Below, one piece after another: positions 57,562 to 64,000 of a stretch of DNA of 64,000 nucleotides. The position numbers and the translations under genes are program-made. Under the pieces are notes generated by a model. The model was given only the letters and a program-made list of their open reading frames with translations, searched no databases and had not been told where the DNA came from. Within the stretch, counting starts at the first letter, position 1. Each line of letters starts with the position of its first letter. The DNA is from Trichosanthes cucumerina (taxonomy: Eukaryota; Streptophyta; Magnoliopsida; Cucurbitales; Cucurbitaceae), in NCBI GenBank assembly GCA_036507285.1, contig CM071839.1:57730184-57794183 (forward strand), written 5' to 3'.

Positions 57562-58097
57562 TCTATCACCTGAACCTCCCCTGTGGGAATAATTGTATCA
57601 CCCATGTCGACCTCACTATCCTGTTTCTGGGGTGCCTCGGTCTCCCCCAAACTATCCTCACTATCGTATGAATAAGTCCTCCTATGGTGCACATTCTTAG
57701 TGGTAAGGATAAGAAATTGTTCCTATAAGACCTTGTGGGAAATTACTAGCTGATTAAGATACTGAGCTTTATCCTGTACTATTTCCCAAAGTCCTACCAC
57801 CTCAGCTTCTAATCTATTCAACCTTTCTAATTCATTATGAACCAAATTTTTGATTTTCAACTCTAAGGTATATTCCATTAATTGGTCCACAAGAGAAGAT
57901 TTTTCTAATGGTTGGTCAGGGTACAAAAAATTATGGTCCCAAGTGCCTAAATAACTACCATCATAAGAATTTTTATCAATTTTAGGTACCGAATGGTCAA
58001 AATTAGACACATGGTATTCAGATAAATCATGATGCACATACCTAGGGTCCTGAGAGGGACAATAGAATGGTGGAAACTCAAAATCATGCAAAATCAT
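57562..58097 (-). pseudogene. Unknown ORF upstream of gag, second copy
   Basis: I do not recognise this protein. An open frame of 124 codons (58097-57723) starts MILHDFEFPPFYCPSQDPRY and ends with a coiled-coil-like part (NELERLNRLEAEVVGLWEIV). After one stop the same frame continues for over 50 codons: EQFLILTTKNVHHRRTYSYD, SEDSLGETEAPQKQDSEVDM, to about 57562. It matches 10312-10845 along its full length, mostly with conservative changes, and needs no frameshift, only the one stop. Its start lies about 225 bp inside the primer site. Confidence 0.6.
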
Positions 58098-58320
58098 ACT
58101 TGAAAAATCAGTAATTCAGATCAAGACTTTTACACAATAGCAACACAACCAAAAACAGGGGACAAAGACTAAAAAACACATAAAACTAAAATATGACAGA
58201 AAAGGAAACAAACAAACAATGAAATAAAACAAATAATGAAAACACACAAACACCCTTTAGTCTAAAATTTCAAATTTTATCCTAATATTAATTATTCTAA
58301 ATAATCGTCATTCTCCGACA

Positions 58321-58331
58321 AAAGCGCCAAA
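58321..58331 (-). other. Primer-binding site of the inverted Athila/Tat-type element
   Basis: Plus strand AAAGCGCCAAA, i.e. TTTGGCGCTTT on the minus strand, near the LTR end TGTTGCGTAA. It corresponds to 10085-10095. Confidence 0.75.
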
Positions 58332-58335
58332 AACT

Positions 58336-59766
58336 TGTTGCGTAAAATAATATTGCAATACCGCAGTGTACGGGTCAAGTTTTAGTATAGTTATTTAAGA
58401 GTCCAAGTATCGTCATCGGGAATGGGTTTCTAGATTAATTAATTACCAAGATACTTATTCTCAAATTTAGCTAAAGTAACATAACGTGGATAGGTGATTG
58501 AAAGTAAAGACAAACAACAAACAAACATGTGGAGACACGAATTGATAGATTTGAGGAAAGTGATTTTACAAGTTAATGACTTAACTAACACATGCAAAGA
58601 ACCATTGAGATGAATTTATAAACAAGAAGTAAAATACTAAAGAAAACCTCTCGATTCTTAGTGAGCCTCGCACATGCAATAAACTCCATAGTCTCCATAT
58701 GAACCTACGATATGCACGACATTAAGCAACTTCTTTATGTGTTTCCCTTAGGGTTCTTAGTCATTCGCATGCTAGATTCCTAAGAGTTTTGATAACTTTG
58801 CTCTAATTCAAGGTTTTTCTCTCGAGTCCACTTAAACCAACAATCTTAAGAGTTAAAGAACGAATTGTCAAAAATAAGAAGAAAACATGCTTCAATACAT
58901 AGCAAATAAGTCTTAACAAGAAAATCAAAACCTAACTACAATATCTAGCTACTCTAAATCACATGAAAACCAAGCTAAACATGTAGAAAATGTCTTGGAA
59001 CGGTATTACAATCTAAAAGAAAAGGATATTAAACTTATGTGTCGATGTCGGCCCTTCGTCTCTGTGCTCTCGTCTTCGATCTCGAACCTCCACGGATGCT
59101 TTGGCTCCCAAAAACGCTATTTTCTCTCTTCTTACAAAGTGTATTTCGAAAATAGGGTCAAAAGTCTTGCAAATTCGGCTCCCTTTATAAGAATGCATAA
59201 TGTTCTATTCATAGGCTCAATCGGTACAGCGTTGCAATGCTAGGGACAGCGTTGCAACGCTGTACCCTAGGCGGTTGACATATATGGAATGTCTCGATGG
59301 CGTTGCAACGCTGAGGGCAACATTGCAACGCCGCTACCCTAACGTGCACGCCTCTTATCGAAGTGGCGTTGCGACGCTACAAGGCATCATTGCATCGCCC
59401 TCTGTGTGGTCCTTCATGTGCGCCTTCTTATCGAGATAGCGTTGCAACGCTGTAAGGCAGCGTTGCAACGCTATCGCCTGGGGTCTTCAATGCCTCCAAA
59501 CAACAATCACGGCGTTGCAACGCCCTGCTTGGCATTCAATGCCATCACCTCAGGTCTACTAGCTTGAATTGGTTCTTCTACTTCCAATTGATGTTATTTT
59601 AAGCTCCCAATAGCCTCGTTTTGATCCCGATGGATCCAACATGTCTCCAATTGTTTTGTTTACGCTCTTAACCTGAAATTGAGTAATTTAAACACATAAA
59701 AGCTCTGAAATCATTATAAAACTAGCAATAATTAACCTTAAGGATAGCACATTTTGTGTGCTATCA
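58336..59766 (-). repeat. 5' LTR of the inverted Athila/Tat-type element
   Basis: TGTTGCGTAAAATAATATTG to TTTTGTGTGCTATCA, 1431 bp, inverted relative to 8692-10078. Five perfect GCGTTGCAACGC palindromes start at 59249, 59300, 59439, 59460 and 59512. Confidence 0.92.
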
Positions 59767-60161
59767 GGAACCCACAAATCCGAGCCTATCTCATTCATCA
59801 TAGCATTTTCGGCATAACTCATTTTACCATTGTAGTTCTTGGCATTGCATGTTACATTCAGCATATTAGATTAATTCATCACCTCATCGAACATTTAGTT
59901 TAAGTTGCATGACATTGCATCCTTTATGTTCTTAGCATTAATTAGGTCAAACCCTACCATTGATTTTTCTTTACTCCTATTCTGAATAAAGATTACTACA
60001 AGTAGCTTAAACTAGGTAGTTCTTGCCTCTAATTCCTGTGGAGACGATACTCGGTACTCGAATACTGTTTATTTTATTACTTGCTGCCATCGACTGTGTA
60101 TACTTGCACATCTAGTGCGTAGTTTGCATGTTAGTTCACTGCACGTTGCGCACGCACATCA
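59767..60161 (+). repeat. 3' part of an Athila-type LTR
   Basis: About 400 bp ending CACGCACATCA just before a primer site. It resembles the GGAGACGATACTCGG-type end of Athila LTRs. The rest of the LTR is absent, cut by the inverted element at 59766. Confidence 0.65.
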
Positions 60162-60166
60162 AGTTT

Positions 60167-60184
60167 TTGGTACCGTTGCCAGGG
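60167..60184 (+). other. Primer-binding site, Athila type
   Basis: TTTGGTACCGTTGCCAGGGA region: two changes from the standard TGGCGCCGTTGCCGGGGA. Confidence 0.7.
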
Positions 60185-60264
60185 ATTAGTTTTAATTTTA
60201 TCTTGTCTAAGTTATTTGTAGTAGTATTATTTTATTTTTATTTTTGGTTCAGTTTAGTTAGTGC

Positions 60265-60690
60265 ATGTTTGGGAATGATTTTAGAAATATTGGTTTTTGT
60301 GTAATTGATTTGCCTGTAATTGATTTATTAAAAGTGATTTTCATATAATCATTTTCATGTTTGGTTCTATACTTTTAATAGTGATCTTGGTTTTGAAAAA
60401 AATCACTTTTTTATGGAAATTTATGAATTTTGACAATAGATGACAGATTTTACTCGTCATTAAAAGTATACTATTTCCAAAAATGAATAATAGTCCTTTT
60501 AAATTACAATCAATTGACAAAAATCACTTAGGAATCACCTCCCAAGTGATTGAAATGGAATCACTTCAAATGATTTTGGATTATTCCAAAATCACTTGCT
60601 TAATATTGCCAAACATCACACTTTGGGTAGAAAAGTGACTTTAGACATGTCAAAAGTGATTTTGGTCACTCCAAAATCACTCCCAAACAT
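60265..60690. mobile_element. MITE-like insert with terminal inverted repeats
   Basis: Starts ATGTTTGGGAATGATTTTAG and ends with the inverted near-match (CCAAAATCACTCCCAAACAT). The interior is AT-rich, with several AAAATCACTT/AAGTGATTTT-type sub-repeats in both orientations and no ORF. It lies between primer site and gag of the Athila-type element. I see no clear target duplication, so the family is open (hAT-like or PIF-like). Confidence 0.6.
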
Positions 60691-60742
60691 CCCCATAAGC
60701 TTGCTAAGGTTGATTTTCTACTTTTAGAAGTTTGTGTTGTGT

Positions 60743-62564
60743 ATGAACAAAACGCTAGGGTTAGAATTTATCTTTGATCTAGAGATAGAAAGGACTATTA
60801 GGAGAAGGTTAAGAGAGCAATGAGAAATCATGGTTGAACAACTTCCTCTTAGGAATCCTTTAGACCCTCAGATGCCTGAACATAGAAAACCACAATTTCC
60901 TAAAGTTAGATCACTCTTAGTAGTTAATGAGGTTGTATCACCTGCTAATGTCATAGAGTTAGCAGACGATAGGGAAAGAGCAATCCGAACCTATGCAAAC
61001 CCTCTGGTAGATGAACTAAATCCAGGGATAATCAGACCTGAAATTCAAGCCAATACCTTTTAGCTTAAACCTGTGATGTTCCAAATGTTGCAAACCATAT
61101 GTCAATTTCATGGATTATCTGCTGAAGACACTCATCTTCATTTAAAATCTTTCTTAGGGGTTAGTGATTTGTTCATTATGCCAGGTGTGTCTAAGGATGC
61201 ACTAAGGTTGAGTTTGTTTCCTTACTCCCTTAGAGATGCAACCAAGACTTGGTTAAATTCGCTTCCTCCTAGAGCAATTGATTCATGGAACACTGTTGCT
61301 GAAAAATTTCTCATCAAATATTTTCCACCAACCAGAAATGCCACATTCAGAAATGAAATAGTTGTTTTCTAGCAATATGATATGAAACCCCAAGTGAGGC
61401 TTGGGAACGATTTAAGGAGTTACTTAGAAAGTGTCCTCACCATGCATTGTATTCAAATGGAAACTTTTTATCACGGATTGAACACAACCACGAAACAAGT
61501 AGTTGATGCTTCTGTTAATGGGGCTTTGTTATCAAAGACCTAAATGAAACTCATCAAATTCTTGAAAGAATATCATTCAACAATTGCCAGTGGGCTTATG
61601 TGAGAAGCAATCCTGGTAAGAAAAACAAAGGTGTGATGGAATTAGATTCTTTAATTGCCATTAATGACCAAATCTCATCCATGGCCACCATAATGAAAAA
61701 TTTAACAATGGAAAATGTAAATCAAATTTCTTCAAGTACACTGAGTGTAGGAATAGCTGATTCATGTAGTTATTGTGGTGAAGGACATTCTTTTGAATCT
61801 TGTCCTTGCAACTCTGCTTCGTTTTGTTACTTAGGAAACCAAAGAACAATCCTTATTCTCAAACCTTTAATCCAGGTTGTAGAAATCACCCTAATTTTGC
61901 TTGGGGAGTGCAAGGAAGTAATTCCAATTCTTCTTAGTAGCAAAAGGTGAATTAACCGCCAGGATTTGGTAATCAAGGTTATCAGCAAAAAAGTATGCAG
62001 CAGCAGATCATACCTGGTTTATCAGGGGGTGACTTAAAAGAATTCATAGCCACCACTAAGGCTATGCTTCAAAGAAACCAAGCTTCCATTAGAAACTTGG
62101 AGGTGCAGGTAGGCCAAATAGCTACTGAGCTAAGGTCAAGACCCACAGGTACCCTCCCTACTGATAATGAAACCCCAAGGAGAGAAGGAAAAGAACAAGT
62201 GCAGGCCATAGAGTTGAGAAGTGGTAAGACTTTGGATGAAACTAAGAATAAGAAAAAGCAAGAAGAAAAAATCAACGCCCAGTCAGAGGAAGAAAAGAAG
62301 AAAGACAGTGAGGTAGAACCAAAGATTAGGGAGAATGAAAATGAGAAGCTAGAAAAATCTTCTGAAAAATCAAACCCTAATGTTTGTGAGTTCAAACCAC
62401 CTCCAACACCCTTCCCTCAAAGATTGAAAAAACCAAAACCTAGGGAAGCTCATTATGGAAAATTTTTGGACATGTTGAAAGAAATCCACATCAATATTCC
62501 GCTCATTGATGCCTTGAAAGAAATGCTCAATTACATGAAATTTCTGAAGGACATATGTTCTTAG
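60743..62564 (+). pseudogene. Athila-type gag (broken)
   Basis: Seen: ATG at 60743, then FDLEIERTIRRRLREQ as in the gag start at 11235. It shifts at 60822, and 60830-61063 runs VEQLPLRNPLDPQMPEHRKP to PGIIRPEIQANTF. After a stop the gag domain is at 61073-61372 (ICQFHGLSAEDTHLHLKSFL, LSLFPYSLRDATKTWLNSLP, WNTVAEKFLIKYFPP). The knuckle CSYCGEGHSFESCP lies at about 61765 in frame 61600-61950. 61995-62564 carries the helical part (QRNQASIRNLEVQVGQIATE) and a charged Lys/Glu-rich region. Known: Athila gag, packaging element RNA; here the knuckle is intact, unlike in 11235-12520. Several frameshifts inactivate it. Confidence 0.88.
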
Positions 62565-63155
62565 AAAGAGAGATTTCAAGAATTTAAGGTAGTATCCTTA
62601 AGTGAAGAGTGCAGTGTTGTGTTTAGGAACAGGATTCCTCATCAAGAGAAAGATCCTGAATCCTTTACTATTCCTGTTTCTATAGGAGGAAAACAGCTAG
62701 GAAGAGTCTTTGTGATTTAAGAGCTAGTGTTAATTTTATGCCCTTATCCATTTACAAAGGATTAGGTATCGGAGAAGCTAGACCCACCACAGTAACTCTT
62801 CAGATGGCTGATAGGTCCATAGCTCATCCTAAAGGTAAAATTGAAGATATTTTAGATCAAGTTGGGAAATTCATTTTTCCTGCAGACTTCATAATCCTAG
62901 ATTATGAAGCTGACAAGGATGTACCCATTATTCTGAGCAGACCTTTCCTCAAAAAAGGCAGAACAATAGTACATGTGCATTAAGGAACTATTAAGTTGAG
63001 GATGAATGATCAAGAAGTTGAGTTTAACATCAGTGACTCAATGAAATATCTAGGGCATGATCTTCAGAACTGTTCTGCCATTCAAGCATTTTAGGAAACT
63101 ATTGATGAGTTGGTTGAATGTGAGTTGGAATCTATGCATGATCTAAAATATGGAA
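62565..63155 (+). pseudogene. Athila-type aspartic protease (broken, truncated)
   Basis: Seen: FKVVSLSEECSVVFRNRIPH near 62590, PFTIPVSIGGKQLGRVFVI at about 62660, then DLRASVNFMPLSIYKGLGIG at 62717-62776, where DLGAS is the usual active site. 62738-62983 continues EARPTTVTLQMADRSIAHPK, GKIEDILDQVGKFIFPADFI, ILSRPFLKKGRTIVHVH. The Gly of the active-site motif is replaced by Arg and the next expected Asp-linker is followed by a stop at 62981. Known: gypsy protease processes gag-pol. It breaks off near 63155, where copia LTR sequence begins. Confidence 0.85.
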
Positions 63156-63289
63156 TACAAACGAGGTGATCCAACTCATTCATTGAAGGTAATGAGAATC
63201 CCCGCGCAGCGAAAGACGATCGAATCGTCGTGGTATCGTTGTACATTTGTTTTCTTAAAATTAAACTATCTAATAGTAATAGGCTAAAC
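63155..63289. repeat. Copia LTR scraps at a complex junction
   Basis: 63155-63182 (ATACAAACGAGGTGATCC) is a sense LTR scrap. 63183-63289 (TGAAGGTAATGAGAATCCCC) is an inverted LTR end like 19737-19850. A sense LTR starts at 63290. Confidence 0.6.
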
Positions 63290-64000
63290 TGTTGGGATGT
63301 ATGTCCTCATCTCGTGTAGTTTGTAATATTCGAAGTTGTAAATGAATAAAAGTTATTTATTTCAACATTGTGTAATAAATAAGAGTTATTTATTTAAACT
63401 TTGTGTCTCGCATATTTCATAAACTTAATCCAATAAACTAAGCTCCAGGGTCATTGTATTAATGAGAGAACTAGAACTTGAGCGGTGTGTAATTGACACA
63501 CAGGGAGGATCGCGTTCGAGTTAATGACCCGAACGGTCTACAGTATATGGATAGGGTTGGAGACCTAATCCTGGATACACTATGGATGCAACCCGCTTTG
63601 TATTAGATACAAACGAGGTGATCTGACTCGTTCATGTGGTTGACATGCGAGTGGGGGCATCCTGTGCAATGAGATTGTACAAGACTGGATCGTGAATAAT
63701 TAGACTTACTAATCTTACACCGTTAACAGTATAGAGCTAATAAATTCGTAGATGACCATTAGAGACTCGACCTTAATCTCGAGATGTGTCACGGACTCCT
63801 CCCCTGCAGGGTCCGTCCTGTGACTAGTACGGGTGAGGATGGCCACTGTTGCTCGCCCAATATGCCTATCTTCTCAGGGGCAGAACCACGTGGGGAGTTG
63901 GGAACTTGACTACGCAAGAAGGAATTCACTCGTTCCCGACTTAGGGAAACTAGAGAGGTTGTTCCCTTAAGTGTTGTCTCCAGGGCTTGAACAACGGGGC
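63290..64000 (+). repeat. Copia LTR, family C (continues past the window)
   Basis: Starts TGTTGGGATGTATGTCCTC and follows 42019 onward closely. It gives the full family C LTR start, which the solo LTR inside pol lacks. Confidence 0.88.

Larger units (their letters stand above)
57365..59766 (-). mobile_element. 5' end of a second non-autonomous Athila/Tat-type element (inverted)
   Basis: Seen: LTR (59766-58336), primer site, and the internal region down to the equivalent of about 11030 in the element at 8692-15169. It is truncated there by the copia LTR, so gag and the 3' part are missing. It shows that the unknown upstream ORF belongs to the family and is not a private insertion of one copy. 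Confidence 0.88.

Noticed and set aside
1..64000. Any single-copy host gene, rRNA array or organelle DNA
   Set aside because: Every stretch long enough to judge belongs to, or is interrupted by, LTR retrotransposon sequence; no intron-exon gene with a non-transposon domain was recognised.

Overview
This window is a block of plant nuclear heterochromatin-like DNA made almost entirely of nested, decayed LTR retrotransposons. I found no host protein-coding gene, rRNA gene or tRNA gene. The sequence is AT-rich. Its elements fall into three groups: Ty1/copia elements related to TNT1-94 (gag, CCHC knuckle, protease, integrase, RT, RNase H, tRNA-iMet primer site), Ty3/gypsy chromoviruses of the Tekay/Del type (two gag knuckles, C-terminal chromodomain region, LTRs running TGTAAxCCC to GGGTGTGACA), and Ty3/gypsy elements of Athila/Tat type (primer site starting TGGCGC). 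A eudicot is certain enough; the copia gag-pol family and LTR openings resemble cucurbit elements (melon, gourd relatives) that I know, but that is inference.

Layout. 1-8571: a minus-strand Tekay element with its 3' LTR cut by the window edge and a complete 5' LTR. It sits in the integrase gene of a plus-strand copia element whose remainder is at 8572-8691 and 15175-18994. Between those pieces, a 6.5 kb non-autonomous Athila/Tat-type element (8692-15169) is inserted with a perfect AGAGT target duplication. 18995-19736 is a mosaic of copia scraps. 19737-22348 is the 3' end of a minus-strand copia element, broken by a plus-strand Tekay element (5' LTR from 22349, gag to about 29169). That LTR itself carries an inverted LTR of the same family (23907-27120, target duplication GGGAG). 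29170-31856 is an antisense Tekay LTR whose two flanks belong to different elements. 31857-36596 is copia pol plus one and a half LTRs.

36597-38097 and 48806-49644 are the leader and gag of a plus-strand copia element, split by a complete minus-strand copia element (38098-48805, target duplication TGGTC), which itself has a solo LTR inside pol (about 42019-43867). 49645-52131 is a copia RNase H end and LTR with a 377 bp tandem duplication. 52132-57364 is the 5' half of a minus-strand copia element. 57365-59766 is the 5' end of a second, inverted copy of the non-autonomous Athila/Tat-type element. 59767-63155 is an autonomous-type Athila gag-protease fragment carrying a MITE-like insert. 63183-64000 is copia LTR sequence.

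No element has an intact gag-pol frame, so none appears autonomous. The most interesting material is (i) a repeated cassette in the 8692-15169 element: a hairpin, then a long pyrimidine tract, then a splice-acceptor-like AG, then an ATG; (ii) a short unknown ORF upstream of its gag, kept in two copies; (iii) a 12 bp palindrome GCGTTGCAACGC clustered in two unrelated retrotransposon superfamilies; and (iv) LTR blocks conserved between otherwise different copia LTR families.
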